Positions 19,256-29,987 of a DNA stretch of 64,000 nucleotides are shown piece by piece. The position numbers and the translations under genes are program-made. Below the pieces are notes generated by a model. The model was not told the origin of the DNA and did no database searches. It saw nothing but the letters and a program-made list of their open reading frames with translations. Location: NCBI RefSeq assembly GCF_900142725.1, contig NZ_FRBW01000003.1:1-64000 (forward strand), given 5' to 3'. Position 1 is the stretch's first letter, and the number at the start of each line of letters is the position of its first letter. Source of the DNA: Roseibium suaedae (lineage in GTDB: Bacteria > Pseudomonadota > Alphaproteobacteria > Rhizobiales > Stappiaceae).

Positions 19256-20398
19256 GTGACCGAAAAGACCGAAGCACCGGCCGACGCGCCGCAGACCAAA
19301 TCCGTTGCAGCCGAACCTGCCAAGCCCAAGAGCGGCAAGGGCAAGAAGATCCTGACGCTCGTCCTGCTCGCAGGCGTCTGCTTTGCAGGGTTTGAAGGCT
19401 ATAACTGGTGGACTCATGGCCGCTTCGTCGAAGAGACCGATGATGCCTATGTGACCGCCGACATCACCACCGTCCTGTCCAAGGTTTCCGGCTACGTGTC
19501 TGAAATTGCGGTTTCGGACAATGAAGTCGTACGCCAGGGCGACGTGCTGCTGACCATCGAGGACGGCGACTACAAGCTGGCTGTTCAGGCCGCCAAGGAT
19601 GCGCTCAACAGCGCAAAGGTGACCGTGGAGCGCATCAGCGACCAGATCAAGGCTGGTGAGGCCTCGGTTCTGGAAGCGCAGGCCGGTGTCAAATCCGCAG
19701 AGGCTTCCCTCGAAGATTCCAACCTGACCTTCAAACGCCAGGAAAGTCTGACCAAGAGCCGGGTCGCCAGCCAGGCAACCCTCGATACGGCCCGCACTTC
19801 CCAGATGAGCGCGGAAGCCAAGCTGGAACAGGCCAAGGCAGCCGTTGAAATTGCCAAGGCGAACATATCTGTTCTGGAAGGCCAGAAGAAGGAAGCCGAG
19901 CAGGCCGTGAAGTCGGCACAGACCTCCCTTGAAAAGGCCGAGCGCGATCTCGAGTTCACCGTTGTGCGGGCAACCGTTGACGGCATCGTCGGCAACCGTG
20001 CGGCGCAGATCGGCTCCTTCCTGCAGGCCGGCAGCCGGATTGCAGCGATCGTTCCCTTGAGCGAAGCGCATATCTCCGCGAACTTCAAGGAAACCCAGCT
20101 TGGTGACATCCGCCAGGGAGCCAAGGTTAAGGTGTCCGTGGATGCCTATCCCGACGCGACCCTGACCGGCACCGTGGAGAGCATTTCCCCGGCCACCGGA
20201 TCTGTCTTCAGTCTGCTTCCCTCGGAAAACGCCACCGGCAACTTCACCAAGGTTGTCCAGCGCGTCCCGGTCAAGATTGTTGTGACGCCGGAAGAACTGG
20301 CAGCGCATCCGCTGCGGGCCGGAATGTCCGTGATTGTTGAAGTCGACACCCGGACGGGTGGCGAAGGCAAGCCTGCCGCGCTGGCCTTCAAGAACTGA
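19256..20398 (+). CDS. HlyD/EmrA-family membrane fusion protein
   Basis: The 380-residue periplasmic adaptor has one N-terminal membrane anchor (KILTLVLLAGVCFAGFEGY), the lipoyl-like half motifs ETDDAYVTADITTVLSKVSGYV and VVRATVDGIVGN, and a long alpha-helical hairpin rich in Ala, Glu and Lys (about residues 110-235). EmrA-type proteins link an inner-membrane MFS pump to an outer-membrane channel. The start is GTG 19256. The gene is followed after 33 bases by the MFS gene; no outer-membrane partner is present. Confidence 0.9.
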   Translation: MTEKTEAPADAPQTKSVAAEPAKPKSGKGKKILTLVLLAGVCFAGFEGYNWWTHGRFVEETDDAYVTADITTVLSKVSGYVSEIAVSDNEVVRQGDVLLTIEDGDYKLAVQAAKDALNSAKVTVERISDQIKAGEASVLEAQAGVKSAEASLEDSNLTFKRQESLTKSRVASQATLDTARTSQMSAEAKLEQAKAAVEIAKANISVLEGQKKEAEQAVKSAQTSLEKAERDLEFTVVRATVDGIVGNRAAQIGSFLQAGSRIAAIVPLSEAHISANFKETQLGDIRQGAKVKVSVDAYPDATLTGTVESISPATGSVFSLLPSENATGNFTKVVQRVPVKIVVTPEELAAHPLRAGMSVIVEVDTRTGGEGKPAALAFKN

Positions 20399-20431
20399 CT
20401 TTCAAACCGGCAGGCATCGAGAGCATAAGAA

Positions 20432-21988
20432 ATGTCCGCAGCGGCAGCCTCAGATACGATCGACAAACGGAAGCTTTTCACCTTCCTTTGCATGGTCTTC
20501 GGCATGTTCATGGCGATCCTGGACATCCAGATCGTCTCGGCTTCACTGCCCGAGATCCAGGCGGGCCTGGGCGCATCGCAAGATGACATCGCCTGGGTCC
20601 AGACAGCCTATCTGATCGCCGAAGTGATCATGATCCCGCTGTCGGGCTATCTCTCTCGCATGCTGTCGACCAGGTGGATGTTCACCCTGTCGGCTGCCGG
20701 TTTCACCCTGATGAGCCTGATGTGCTCCACCGCCACCACGATCAATGAAATGATCATCTGGCGGGCGCTGCAGGGCTTCCTCGGCGGCGGCATGATCCCG
20801 ACCGTGTTTGCCTCTGCCTATACGATCTTTCCGCGCAGCAAGTTCAGCATCATCTCTCCGATGATCGGGCTCGTCGCAACACTTGCTCCGACCATCGGGC
20901 CGACGCTTGGCGGTTATCTGACCGAGTTTGCCTCCTGGCACTGGCTCTTCATCATCAACGTCATTCCGGGGATCTTCGTCACGCTTGCCGCAGTGACCCT
21001 GATCGACTTCGACGAGCCGGATTTCAGCCTGTTCGACAAATTCGACTGGGTCGGCTTTGCGGCCATGGCAGTGTTTCTCGGCTCTCTGGAATTCGTTCTG
21101 GAGGAGGGGGCTTCCGATGACTGGTTCCGCAGCGAAGAGATCGTCTTCTTCACCATCCTCGCTTCCGTGGGGGCGCTGCTCTTCTTCTGGCGCAGCTTCA
21201 CGGCGGAAGAGCCGGTTGTCGACCTTCGCGCCTTCAGCGACAAGAACTTCGCCATGGGCAGCATCTTCAGCTTCACCATGGGGATCGGCCTCTACGGTCT
21301 GACCTATCTCTACCCGGTCTATCTGAGCGGCATCCGTGGCTATACCTCGCTGCAGATCGGTGAAACCATGTTCGTTTCCGGTCTCGCCATGTTCTTGGCC
21401 GCGCCTTTGGCTGGCCGCCTGATGACGGTCATGGACCCGCGGGTGATGATGGGCTTGGGTTTTGCCGGCTTCGGGCTGGGCACCTGGATGGTCACCGGAC
21501 TGACCCATGACTGGGATTTCTGGGAACTCTTCGTGCCGCAGATCCTGCGTGGCGTCTCCCTGATGATCTGCATGGTGCCGATCAACAACATCGCCCTTGG
21601 CATGCTGCCGCCGCACATGATCAAGAACGCGTCGGGCCTCTTCAACCTGACGAGAAACCTTGGCGGTGCGGTCGGTCTGGCGCTCATCGGGACGGCTCTG
21701 ACCAACCGTCAGGACTTCCACTATGCCCGTCTCGCGGAAAGTCTGAACTGGACCCGTCCGGTTGCGACCGAGACCCTGGACGCCATGACGAGAGCCTATT
21801 CCAGCCTTGGTTCGCTGTCGGAAACCGCGGCTCTCAAGGCCTTGTCCGGGATTGTCACGCGGGAAGCTTTTGTCATGTCCTTTGCGGATGTGTTCCTGGT
21901 TCTGACCGGCCTCTTCATCCTGTTGCTCTTTGCGCTGTTCTTCGTCGACAAGCCGAAGGCAGGTGCCAGCGGCGGGGGCGGGCACTGA
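20432..21988 (+). CDS. DHA2-family MFS multidrug efflux transporter (EmrB-like)
   Basis: The 518-residue protein has about 14 hydrophobic segments. DHA2 signatures include MAILDIQIVSASLPEIQAGLGAS in pieces at TM1, WVQTAYLIAEVIMIPLSGYLSR, LGGYLTEFASWHWLFIINV and the motif region around TM13-14. It exports drugs or small toxic compounds by proton antiport together with the EmrA-like partner upstream. The C-terminus ends in a glycine-rich GASGGGGH tail. Regulation is presumably by the divergent TetR protein. Confidence 0.92.
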   Translation: MSAAAASDTIDKRKLFTFLCMVFGMFMAILDIQIVSASLPEIQAGLGASQDDIAWVQTAYLIAEVIMIPLSGYLSRMLSTRWMFTLSAAGFTLMSLMCSTATTINEMIIWRALQGFLGGGMIPTVFASAYTIFPRSKFSIISPMIGLVATLAPTIGPTLGGYLTEFASWHWLFIINVIPGIFVTLAAVTLIDFDEPDFSLFDKFDWVGFAAMAVFLGSLEFVLEEGASDDWFRSEEIVFFTILASVGALLFFWRSFTAEEPVVDLRAFSDKNFAMGSIFSFTMGIGLYGLTYLYPVYLSGIRGYTSLQIGETMFVSGLAMFLAAPLAGRLMTVMDPRVMMGLGFAGFGLGTWMVTGLTHDWDFWELFVPQILRGVSLMICMVPINNIALGMLPPHMIKNASGLFNLTRNLGGAVGLALIGTALTNRQDFHYARLAESLNWTRPVATETLDAMTRAYSSLGSLSETAALKALSGIVTREAFVMSFADVFLVLTGLFILLLFALFFVDKPKAGASGGGGH

Positions 21989-22099
21989 TCCCTGTTTCAG
22001 GCGGTTTGGCGTCTCCATTTCGCAAGGTTCTCAGGCTCTTGTCCTGAAAACCTTGCGAATTTTCTTTGATTTGCGCCGTTTTTTCCGTAAATTCGCTTC

Positions 22100-22750
22100 A
22101 TGGAACAAGACGGGAACAAATTCTTCGGGTCTTTTGCGCTGACCGGAACTGGCAATGAACGCCCGCCAGAACCCAGCGATCGGCAGCCCTCCGGCCAGAA
22201 ATCCCAGAAGCCGCGCCAAAAGCGCCTCAAACTGCCGACGGAAGAGCGTTTGACCCGGTCCGCAATTCATTATCTCGACAGATATGGCTCGTCTTCGGAA
22301 AATCTGCGCCGTGTGCTGACCCGCAAGGTCGACCGGGCTGCCAGGTTTCATGACAAGGATCCTGCCGAATTTGCCGGTCTGATCGACGCTGTGGTCGACA
22401 AATGCATCCGCTCCGGAATGGTCGATGACCAGGCCTTTGCCGAGGCAAAGCTTGCTGCAGACAGGCGCCGCGGCCGGTCTCATAGACAGATCGCCATGCG
22501 TCTGAGGTCCAAGGGCGTGAATGCCGGAACCGTGGCAGAGGTGCTCGCTGGCGATGAGATGAGCGATCTGTCTGCGGCTCGGATTGCCGCGCGGAAAAAG
22601 CGCATCGGAGCCTGGCGGCCGGAAACCAAACGCAAGGACAACCGCGACCGGGATCTGGCCGCACTGTGCCGCGCCGGATTTTCCTATCAGATCGCACGCG
22701 CCGTGATCGACGAGGATCAAGACCAGAACGGCGACGATCAGGAGATCTGA
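22100..22750 (+). CDS. recX: RecX-family regulatory protein
   Basis: The 216-residue protein shows the three-helix repeats of RecX: AIHYLDRYGSSSENLRRVLTRKV, YVD-like IDAVVDKCIRSGMVDDQAFAEAKL, RGRSHRQIAMRLRSKGV and ALCRAGFSYQIARAVID near the end. RecX binds RecA filaments and limits recombination. It has a longer basic N-terminus (about 45 residues) than the E. coli protein. It is not next to recA here, which is usual in alphaproteobacteria. Confidence 0.88.
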   Translation: MEQDGNKFFGSFALTGTGNERPPEPSDRQPSGQKSQKPRQKRLKLPTEERLTRSAIHYLDRYGSSSENLRRVLTRKVDRAARFHDKDPAEFAGLIDAVVDKCIRSGMVDDQAFAEAKLAADRRRGRSHRQIAMRLRSKGVNAGTVAEVLAGDEMSDLSAARIAARKKRIGAWRPETKRKDNRDRDLAALCRAGFSYQIARAVIDEDQDQNGDDQEI

Positions 22751-23244
22751 GGCGGAAGCCTGACCGACCGTTCCAGTTCAGGCGGCCGTGTGGCAGGAAA
22801 ATGGTTTGGGTGTCTTGCCGGGGTGTTCAGTGGAGGCTGAGCATTCAGTTGGCCATGGCGGCGTTGTTGTCGACTGGCGGGCAGGATCGACCCTGGACAC
22901 AGGAGGCGCATTCCGGAGACGCCTCCAGGAGCAACTGGAAGAAGCCCCAAGGAAGCGTCAAGGAAACCCTCCGGGGACCGCGCCATTTCAGGTCAATCTA
23001 AGAGGTTCCATAATCTACATTATCCGACTTTTGTAATTGCTACGGGCGGAGCCACTCTGAACCCAGCATCCGTCCGCGCTGATGCTTTGACCACAAGGTT
23101 CATACGCCGTGCCACGGTGCCTTGAACGTTCATGCCGGCTTCTGGTGACCAGCCATCTGCATTCGCCTGCGCCGGTCATATGGGATTGACGCTTCGGACG
23201 GGATGGTCTGTGATCCGGGTCCATCCCAAGTCGGGTGTTTGCCG
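22751..23244. other. Intergenic region without recognised features
   Basis: About 490 bases separate recX from the next supported gene. Short frames are open but none shows a domain, a good RBS or codon use like the neighbours. No RNA family was recognised. Confidence 0.5.
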
Positions 23245-23853
23245 ATGATCGTACCCAGCCATATCACCCATTACTATTCTCGTGCTCAGGGACCGCTCCG
23301 CAACCTCAGCGATTTGAGCGAGGCACAAGCCGCAGACGTGATCGCGGATCTGGCGCAGCGGCGTCTGGAAGATCCAGCGTTCAAACGTGTCTTCGGCCGG
23401 ACCTATATGGAGCTTCGCCGTCGGACGGAAGACAGGTTGCGGGCTCTGTTTGTTTCCGGCGGCGGAAAACCGGAGCGCTCATCGCCTCATTATTTCGTGC
23501 TGGGTTCCTGCGATTGGTTCGCCGGTCTTTATCCTGATACGGGTGTTGTCAGCCTTGATTGGCGCGATCTACCGCAGGAAACCACCAGTTTCACCTATCC
23601 GGACAGTTTCATTTCCATGCGGCTTGGCGAGCCATATGGCCTGCCACCAGTTCCATTGCAGGACTATCACGAGAAGGTCTTCAGGCTCGAACAGCTTGAT
23701 GAGATGGTCGCTGCCCACGGCCTTCCGGAAGGTGGTCGTGACACTGGATATCAGGGCTATCACACCAGACCATTCGAGAAATACATTGAGGTTCAGATCT
23801 GGTCGGATGGGCCGGTTTCGGCGTATCTGGGAACCTCCGGCACCGGAATTTGA
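23245..23853 (+). CDS. Conserved-looking hypothetical protein
   Basis: The 202-residue product begins MIVPSHITHYYSRAQGPLRN and includes SLDWRDLPQETTSFTYPDS and KVFRLEQLDEMVAAHGLP. It has no signal peptide or membrane segment. I do not assign a function; the layout is of a small soluble cytoplasmic protein. The start is the ATG at 23245; the frame is open further upstream to another ATG at 23203, which lacks supporting sequence. A strong hairpin terminator follows its stop. Confidence 0.6.
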   Translation: MIVPSHITHYYSRAQGPLRNLSDLSEAQAADVIADLAQRRLEDPAFKRVFGRTYMELRRRTEDRLRALFVSGGGKPERSSPHYFVLGSCDWFAGLYPDTGVVSLDWRDLPQETTSFTYPDSFISMRLGEPYGLPPVPLQDYHEKVFRLEQLDEMVAAHGLPEGGRDTGYQGYHTRPFEKYIEVQIWSDGPVSAYLGTSGTGI

Positions 23854-23899
23854 GAGGCGCTTTGTGGCTCGTCTCAAGGCAGATCCGCAAGCTATTCAT

Positions 23900-23942
23900 G
23901 GGAAACCGGGAAGGGGACCCCTCCCCGGTTTCCCAGGTTTTC
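23900..23942 (+). terminator. Rho-independent terminator after the hypothetical gene
   Basis: GGGAAACCGGG (23900-23910) pairs with the complementary CCCGGTTTCCC (23924-23934), followed by AGGTTTTTC. The symmetric stem could also serve purC, which converges from the other side. Confidence 0.75.
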
Positions 23943-24001
23943 ATTCAGTTCCCTGTTTCAAAAATCTGCGCAAGTAACTGAAATAAAGGTGCTTTTCTCA
24001 G

Positions 24002-24964
24002 TCACTTGATCATGAAATACGGAGCCAGGTTGGCTCTTACGCGGGCCAGCGGTGTTTCGCCGGACATGTCAGGTACAAAGGTCTGGCCGGTGATCGCTTC
24101 GAAGGCGTTGACATAGACCTGTGCCGTCGCCTGGATCAGGTCGGCCGGGATCTCCGGGATCGGATCCTTGTAAGGGTCACAGCGGGCATCGACCCAGGCG
24201 CGGATGATGTCCTTGTCGAAAGACGGCGGACGGCTGCCTTCTTCAAAGGCCTTGGCATAGCCATCGGCCAGCCAGAAACGGGAACTGTCCGGAGTGTGAA
24301 TCTCGTCGGCGAGGATGATGTTGCCCTCCTCGTCGGTGCCGAATTCGTATTTCGTGTCAACAAGGATCAGGCCACGTTCGGCAGCCATCTTCTGACCGCG
24401 GGCAAAGAGAGCCAGGGCGATGCTGGACACCTTTTGCCACTGGTCTGCGCTCAGGATACCCTTCTCGACGATTTCCCCGGCTGTCATCGGCTCGTCATGG
24501 CCGCCATCGAATTCCTTGGAAGTCGGTGTGATGATCGGCTCCGGCAGAGCCTGATTGTCCCGCATGCCATCGGGGAAATCCAGGCCATACATCCGGCGCT
24601 CGCCCTTCTTGTAGCGGGTCAGGATCGAGGTGCTGGTGGTGCCAGCCAGATAGCCGCGCACGACCACTTCCACCGGCAGGATTGTCAGGCGCTTGCCGAT
24701 GACCACATTCGGATCCGGATAGCTGATCACGTGATTGGCGCAAATGTCCGCCGTGTTCTCGAACCAGAACCGGGCGGTCTGGGTCAGCACCTGTCCCTTG
24801 AACGGAATGGAAGCCAGGATCCGGTCGAACGCGGAAATGCGGTCGGAGGAAATCAGGATGCGGCTGTTGCCGGGCAGATCATAGCAGTCGCGGACCTTGC
24901 CGAAATAAGGGTTCGGAAGTTCGTCGATGCGGGCATGATCAAGGATGCGGTTTGGAACGGACAT
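24002..24964 (-). CDS. purC: Phosphoribosylaminoimidazole-succinocarboxamide synthase
   Basis: The 320-residue SAICAR synthase joins aspartate to CAIR in purine synthesis. Family blocks visible are [53 protein letters not shown] and [15 protein letters not shown]. It belongs to the longer PurC type (about 300 residues or more), related to fungal ADE1, distinct from the shorter PurC often found next to purS. Preferred start is ATG 24964, with a GAAGG upstream; ATG 24976 is four codons earlier. Confidence 0.95.
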   Translation of the reverse strand: MSVPNRILDHARIDELPNPYFGKVRDCYDLPGNSRILISSDRISAFDRILASIPFKGQVLTQTARFWFENTADICANHVISYPDPNVVIGKRLTILPVEVVVRGYLAGTTSTSILTRYKKGERRMYGLDFPDGMRDNQALPEPIITPTSKEFDGGHDEPMTAGEIVEKGILSADQWQKVSSIALALFARGQKMAAERGLILVDTKYEFGTDEEGNIILADEIHTPDSSRFWLADGYAKAFEEGSRPPSFDKDIIRAWVDARCDPYKDPIPEIPADLIQATAQVYVNAFEAITGQTFVPDMSGETPLARVRANLAPYFMIK

Positions 24965-25242
24965 CAGAGCCTTCATGTGGATGTGAGCGCAGACGGAGCC
25001 TTTTGAGCCGGCGCCACCTTAACGCATCAGGCCTCAGGTGCCGCGCAGAATATTGTGCGCGGCAGGAAGCTCAAGTGCCTTGTTGGCCCTTCCTGAGGCA
25101 ATGATGCCGGTTGTCCCCTTCCAATGCAGTCTTGAGGGACCGGTCAGGCCGTTGTGGCGGCCCGATCCCTGGCTTCATGTCCGGCCCCTACCCCTGCTCC
25201 CGGCCTATGCCCAACCGGTTGGCGCAGCGGACCAGCCGGTTC

Positions 25243-25902
25243 TCAGTTGGCCTTTGGCGCATCCTGCCGGCCGAGAAAGGCGGTTGCCCGCTCCAGGACC
25301 GACTTGGTGTCATTTTCCATCCAGACCGCCTGAGACATATCGGGCAGATGGTGGGCGATGCCCTTGTGGCAATCGATGCAGGTCTTCTCACCGGTGAAGA
25401 GGAAACGCTGATGCTGTTCTGCGGCGCGTCCGCTCTGCCGGGTGATGTCCATGCTGTCGGCGGAATGGCAGTTCCGGCATTCCAGCGAGTTGTTCGCCTT
25501 CAGGCGGGCCCACTCATGCTGGGCCAGCTCCAGGCGTTTCTCCAGGAATTTCTCGCGCGTGTTGATGGTGCCGAAGATCTTGCCCCAGACTTCCTTGGAG
25601 GCCTGCATCTTGCGGGCGATCTTGTCGGTCCATTCGTGGGGCACATGGCAATCCGGACAGGACGCGCGCACACCGGAGCGGTTGGAATAGTGGATGGTGC
25701 TCTTCAATTCGGCGAACACATTGTCCCGCATTTCATGGCAACCGGTGCAGAATTTCTCCGTGTTGGTCAGCTCCAGGGCGGTGTTGAAACCGCCCCAGAA
25801 AATGATGCCCATTAGGAAGCCGCCAAGGGTCAGAGCCCCGAGGCTGTAATGCACGCTGGGCCGCCGGATGGTGTTCCAGAGCCTCTTCAGAAAGGACAGC
25901 AT
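25243..25902 (-). CDS. napC: NapC tetrahaem c-type cytochrome (quinol dehydrogenase)
   Basis: The 219-residue membrane-anchored cytochrome has one N-terminal membrane segment and four haem-binding CxxCH motifs: CTGCH, CPDCH, CRNCH and CIDCH. NapC passes electrons from the quinol pool to NapAB in the periplasm. It is the last gene of the minus-strand napEFDABC operon, and its start codon overlaps the napB stop (TAATG). Confidence 0.95.
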   Translation of the reverse strand: MLSFLKRLWNTIRRPSVHYSLGALTLGGFLMGIIFWGGFNTALELTNTEKFCTGCHEMRDNVFAELKSTIHYSNRSGVRASCPDCHVPHEWTDKIARKMQASKEVWGKIFGTINTREKFLEKRLELAQHEWARLKANNSLECRNCHSADSMDITRQSGRAAEQHQRFLFTGEKTCIDCHKGIAHHLPDMSQAVWMENDTKSVLERATAFLGRQDAPKAN

Positions 25903-26369
25903 TATTTCGTCCCCTCTTTCGACTTCACATAGTCAATCACCGCATCAACATCGATAAAGCCGTTTTCGACCAAGGGCTTAGCGTCTGTCTGCGGCACGTG
26001 GCACTGATTGCAGAAATAGCGGCGTGGGGTTACGGACGCGAGAAACTGGTTCTCTCGGTTCATGAAATGGGTGATCGACACCATGGGGGCCTGGCTGACT
26101 TCGACGGCGGTGCGCGAATGGCATGTCAGGCACTTGTTGGAGTTCTTGTCGATCTGGTAGCCCTCGATCGTATGGGGGATCAGGGGCGGCTGTTCCGGAT
26201 AGTTGCGCACCTGGCGCAGGTCCGAATTGACGGGCTTGGCCATGGGCGCAGGCGTGCCATTTTCAGCCAGCGGCGTATGCGGTCGCAGGGTGGCGATGTT
26301 GTCGGCTGCAAAAGCTGCGGCGCTCAGCAGGCTGACGGCGGCGAAAAGGCTCAGAACGATGCGTTTCAT
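25902..26369 (-). CDS. napB: NapB dihaem cytochrome c, nitrate reductase electron-transfer subunit
   Basis: The 155-residue periplasmic protein begins with a cleavable signal peptide ([21 protein letters not shown]). It carries two haem motifs, CLTCH and CNQCH, with the expected axial histidine in [12 protein letters not shown]. It delivers electrons from NapC to the catalytic subunit NapA. The start is ATG 26369; the frame extends upstream into napA antisense of a different register, which is not coding. It begins 8 bases after the napA stop. Confidence 0.94.
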   Translation of the reverse strand: MKRIVLSLFAAVSLLSAAAFAADNIATLRPHTPLAENGTPAPMAKPVNSDLRQVRNYPEQPPLIPHTIEGYQIDKNSNKCLTCHSRTAVEVSQAPMVSITHFMNRENQFLASVTPRRYFCNQCHVPQTDAKPLVENGFIDVDAVIDYVKSKEGTK

Positions 26370-26377
26370 GACACACC

Positions 26378-28876
26378 TCAAACAGCTTCGATGCGCACGG
26401 CGCATTTCTTGAAATCGGTCTGCTTTGAAAGCGGATCGGTTGCGTCCAGCGTCACCTTGTTGATGAGCTGGCGGGCGTCGAACCAGGGCACGAAGACCAG
26501 CCCCTTCGGCGGCCTGTTGCGGCCCCGGGTTTCCACCCGGGAGATGATCTCGCCCCGGCGCGACTTGATCCGGACTTCCACACCCCGGCGCAGGCCAAGG
26601 GCCTCCGCATCGTCCGGATGCATGAAACAGACCGCATCCGGCACGGCCTTGTAGAGTTCGGGCACGCGCTGGGTCATCGAGCCCGAATGCCAATGCTCCA
26701 GCACGCGGCCGGTCGAGAGCCAGAACGGGAATTCGTCATCCGGGCTTTCTGCAGGCGGCTCGTATGGCAGCGCGAAGACAACGGCCTTGCCGTCCGGCTT
26801 GCCGTAGAAGTCAAAGGGCGCGCCATTACGCACATAGGGATCGAACTTGCCGTTGTAGCGCCACTTGGTTTCCTTGCCGTCCACCACGGGCCAGCGCAGG
26901 CCGCGCACTTCGTGATAGGTGTCGAAGGCGCCAAGGTCATGGCCATGGCCGCGGCCGAACGTGGCATATTCCTCGAACAAGCCCTTCTGGATGTAGAAGC
27001 CGAAATCCTCGGCTTCATGGTTGCCGTAGCCTTCGGCGCGCTGCTCGTTCGGGAAGGCGTTGACGTTGCCGTTCTCGTACAGCACCTGATAGAGGGTCTT
27101 GCCCTTGTAGTCCGGATTTGCATCCAGGATTTCCGCCGGCCAGACCTCGTCCGTGGTGAAGCGCTTGGAGAATTCCACCAGCTGCCACAGATCCGACTTG
27201 GCCCCCTCCGGCGCCTCGACCAGCTGATGCCAGAACTGGGTCCGCCGTTCGGCATTGCCATAGGCGCCTTCCTTTTCCACCCACATGGCGGTGGGCAGAA
27301 CCAGATCGGCAGCTTCCGCGGTTACGGTCGGATAGGCATCGGAGACAACGATGAAGTTGTCCGGGTTGCGGTAGCCCGGCAACCCCTCCTCCATCATGTT
27401 CGGAGCGGCCTGCATGTTGTTGTTGACCTGCACCCAGTAGACGTTGATCTCGCCGTCCCGGAGCTTGCGGTTCTGGAGCACTGCATGGGCGCCGACCCAG
27501 TCCGGCACCGTGCCTGTCGGCAGTTTCCAGATGGTCTCGGCCGTTTCCCGGTGGGCCGGGTTGGTGACAACCAGATCGGCAGGCAGACGGTGGGCGAAGG
27601 TGCCGACCTCACGGGCGGTGCCGCAAGCCGAAGGCTGGCCGGTCAGAGAAAATGGCGAGTTACCCGGCTCGGCGATTTTGCCGGTGAGCAGGTGGATGTT
27701 GTAGAGCAGGTTGTTCATCCAGACGCCGCGGGTGTGCTGATTCACCCCCATGGTCCAGAGCGACATGACCTTGACCTTCGGGTCCGCATAGAGCTCGGCG
27801 ATCTGCTTGAGCGTTTCCTTCGGCACCCCGGACTTTTCAGCAGCAAACTCGAGCGTGAACGGCTTCACGAATTCCGCGAATTCTTCCAGCGTCATCGGCT
27901 CGCTGTCGCCGCTGCCGGCATTGGCGGCGGCCATTTCCAGCGGGTTGTCTGGACGCAGGCCATAGCCGATATCTTGCGCGCCCTTGCGGAAATTCACATG
28001 CTGGGACACGAAGTCCTGATTGACCGCGCCGGTCGAAATAATGTGGTTGGCGATGTAGTTCGCGATGATCAGGTCGGTCTGGGGCGTGAAGACCCCCGGA
28101 ATGTCGGCCAGATCGAAACTGCGGTGGGTATAGGTCGACAGCACCGCCACCTTCACATGGGGGTGGCTCAGGCGCCGGTCGGCAATCCGGGTCCAGAGGA
28201 TCGGATGCATTTCCGCCATGTTGGAGCCCCAGAGCACGAAGGCATCCGCATGCTCGAAGTCATCATAGCAGCCCATCGGCTCATCGATGCCGAAGGTCCG
28301 GATGAAACCGACCACGGCCGAAGCCATGCAGTGGCGGGCGTTGGGGTCGATGTTGTTTGAGCGGAAGCCGGCCTTCATCAGCTTGGAGGCGGCATAGCCT
28401 TCCCAAACGGTCCACTGGCCGGATCCGAACATACCGACGGCCTTGGGGCCCTTGGCCTTCAGCGTGGCTTTCCACTTCTCGGCCATGATGTCGAAGGCTT
28501 CGTCCCAGGACACAGGCTCGAAGTCGCCGTTCTTGTCGAATTTGCCGTTCTTCTTGCGCAGCAAGGGGGTGGTCAGCCGGTCCTTGCCATACATGATCTT
28601 GGACAGGAAATAGCCCTTCACGCAGTTGAGGCCACGGTTGACCTCTGCTTCCGCGTCACCATGGGTGGCAACCACCCTGCCCGCCTTGGTGGCGACCATG
28701 ATCGAACAGCCCGTGCCGCAAAACCGGCAAGGCGCCTTGGACCACTTGAGGTCCGTGAGGTTCGCGTCGGTGATCAGGTTCTGCGCGGAGGCCGGGACGG
28801 CAATTCCGGCCGCAGCTGCCGCAGCAGCGATGGCCTGAGCCTTGATGACATCGCGTCTGGTAATTCCACTCATCAT
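26378..28876 (-). CDS. napA: Periplasmic nitrate reductase catalytic subunit
   Basis: The 832-residue molybdopterin enzyme reduces nitrate to nitrite in the periplasm. A Tat signal ([10 protein letters not shown], twin Arg) starts the protein. The [4Fe-4S] motif is CRFCGTGC...GLNCVKG, followed by the bis-MGD region and the conserved C-terminal domain. Length and motifs match NapA. Start ATG 28876 is followed at once by a second ATG (28873); AGGAG lies just upstream. It is the fourth gene of the operon. Confidence 0.97.
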   Translation of the reverse strand: MMSGITRRDVIKAQAIAAAAAAAGIAVPASAQNLITDANLTDLKWSKAPCRFCGTGCSIMVATKAGRVVATHGDAEAEVNRGLNCVKGYFLSKIMYGKDRLTTPLLRKKNGKFDKNGDFEPVSWDEAFDIMAEKWKATLKAKGPKAVGMFGSGQWTVWEGYAASKLMKAGFRSNNIDPNARHCMASAVVGFIRTFGIDEPMGCYDDFEHADAFVLWGSNMAEMHPILWTRIADRRLSHPHVKVAVLSTYTHRSFDLADIPGVFTPQTDLIIANYIANHIISTGAVNQDFVSQHVNFRKGAQDIGYGLRPDNPLEMAAANAGSGDSEPMTLEEFAEFVKPFTLEFAAEKSGVPKETLKQIAELYADPKVKVMSLWTMGVNQHTRGVWMNNLLYNIHLLTGKIAEPGNSPFSLTGQPSACGTAREVGTFAHRLPADLVVTNPAHRETAETIWKLPTGTVPDWVGAHAVLQNRKLRDGEINVYWVQVNNNMQAAPNMMEEGLPGYRNPDNFIVVSDAYPTVTAEAADLVLPTAMWVEKEGAYGNAERRTQFWHQLVEAPEGAKSDLWQLVEFSKRFTTDEVWPAEILDANPDYKGKTLYQVLYENGNVNAFPNEQRAEGYGNHEAEDFGFYIQKGLFEEYATFGRGHGHDLGAFDTYHEVRGLRWPVVDGKETKWRYNGKFDPYVRNGAPFDFYGKPDGKAVVFALPYEPPAESPDDEFPFWLSTGRVLEHWHSGSMTQRVPELYKAVPDAVCFMHPDDAEALGLRRGVEVRIKSRRGEIISRVETRGRNRPPKGLVFVPWFDARQLINKVTLDATDPLSKQTDFKKCAVRIEAV

Positions 28877-28883
28877 GGTCTCC

Positions 28884-29156
28884 TCAGTGTTCAGCAGTCA
28901 GGCTGGCCTGCCCGCTGTCCGCCTGGTGGTAAACTAGGGACGCGCTCACCACCCCGGTGAGCAGCTGAATGTTGGTCAGGGCATCGACGATCTCGGCTTC
29001 GCTTGCGGTTTCCAGCGTCACGATCAGGCGGCCCTGTTCATCGGAATGGGCAACCTCTGCCCCGCAGCCGAGACCCAGGATCCCGGCTTCGATTGCGGCC
29101 CGGTCCTGGGGATGAGCCTGCACAAGCAGGCTGGCGATATGGACGGTCTCGCTCAT
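28884..29156 (-). CDS. napD: NapD chaperone for NapA
   Basis: The 90-residue cytoplasmic protein has the NapD features [21 protein letters not shown] and [19 protein letters not shown], matching the ferredoxin-like fold that binds the Tat signal of NapA and guides maturation. The ATGA overlap with napF indicates translational coupling. It lies 7 bases before napA. Confidence 0.9.
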   Translation of the reverse strand: MSETVHIASLLVQAHPQDRAAIEAGILGLGCGAEVAHSDEQGRLIVTLETASEAEIVDALTNIQLLTGVVSASLVYHQADSGQASLTAEH

Positions 29157-29668
29157 GCGGCTTCCCTGCCCTTGTTGCTGTGGGTGATGGCGATGACGTC
29201 TTGCGGACAGACCCCGAGGCAGGCGCCGCAGCCCGTGCAGGCATCCGCGGCGATCGTCAGACTGCCGAAGGGGCGCTTGGTGAGATCGACACGGATGGCT
29301 GAAGTCGGACAGCTGTCACGGCACAACTGGCAGCTGATGCCATGCTGCTGAAGACAGCCCTCGCCGATTCCTGCCTTGAGGTCCCAAGGAGCTGGCTGGT
29401 GCAGATCGAACACCGGCTCTTCGCAGGCTTCCGCACATTTTCCGCAAAAGGTGCATTCCCTTCCGTCGAAGACGACCATGGGTTTCTGGGTCTGATCCAG
29501 TTGCAGGATGGATTCCGGGCAGGCGCTTACACAGGCCTTGCATCCTGTGCAGCTGGCAGCAATCCGCCGCCCGTCCGTCCAGGGAGGTCTAAACGTAACG
29601 GTTTCCGGCTGGCTCCGAAGCTTCAGAAAGGCTCTGCGGCTTGCCGAGAAGTCTGGGTCTGGGGACAT
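29153..29668 (-). CDS. napF: NapF ferredoxin-type maturation protein
   Basis: The 171-residue protein has four cysteine clusters of the ferredoxin type: CTGCKACVSACPES, CTFCGKCAEACEE, CQLCRDSCPTSAI and CTGCGACLGVCPQD. NapF is a cytoplasmic iron-sulphur protein thought to assist [4Fe-4S] insertion into NapA. It follows napE in the operon and overlaps napD by 4 bases. Confidence 0.93.
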   Translation of the reverse strand: MSPDPDFSASRRAFLKLRSQPETVTFRPPWTDGRRIAASCTGCKACVSACPESILQLDQTQKPMVVFDGRECTFCGKCAEACEEPVFDLHQPAPWDLKAGIGEGCLQQHGISCQLCRDSCPTSAIRVDLTKRPFGSLTIAADACTGCGACLGVCPQDVIAITHSNKGREAA

Positions 29669-29683
29669 GGTGTGCCTGCGGTA

Positions 29684-29836
29684 TCAGCCTGTGGGGGGAC
29701 CGAGAACGAGCTGGGACATCCAGATGATGAACCCGTAGCCCCCGACAATCGCCACCGCCAATGCAGGGGCAAGCACAACCGCAAGAAGGACAAACGCAAT
29801 GCGCTCATCCCGCTTGGTATGAGTTACGTCTTCCAC
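29684..29836 (-). CDS. napE: NapE small membrane protein
   Basis: This 50-codon gene has a short charged N-terminus (MEDVTHTKRDER), one hydrophobic span (LLAVVLAPALAVAIVGGYGF in part) and ends SQLVLGPPTG. NapE proteins of Paracoccus and Rhodobacter-type nap operons are of this length, with the same FLAVVLAP...VGGYGFI...GPPG pattern. The start is GTG 29836, preceded by the purine-rich GAGGGAGAGC. Its function is unsettled; it is a membrane component of the nap operon. It stops 15 bases before napF. Confidence 0.88.
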   Translation of the reverse strand: MEDVTHTKRDERIAFVLLAVVLAPALAVAIVGGYGFIIWMSQLVLGPPTG

Positions 29837-29987
29837 CTTGAGCTCTCCCTCAAGCAGTCCGTAAAAGTATAAAAATCAGTCGTTTTGATTATTTTATAAG
29901 CATTTCCGGCAAGGGGCCAATTAAGGGGAAACACGCACCAGTTATGTTCATGAAAGTGAATTTATTGAGCGAAGTATCTTTGCCTGA

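Noticed and set aside
20543-22018. Minus-strand open frame of 491 codons opposite the MFS transporter
   Set aside because: His/Arg/Glu-rich, without domain signs, and exactly opposite a well-supported 14-TM transporter.
26618-28360. Plus-strand open frame of 580 codons opposite napA
   Set aside because: Antisense shadow of napA, with no recognisable motif and no RBS.
29885-29898. FNR/CRP-like TTGAT-N4-TTATA near the napE start
   Set aside because: Only one half-site fits (TTGAT); the second differs from ATCAA at several positions.
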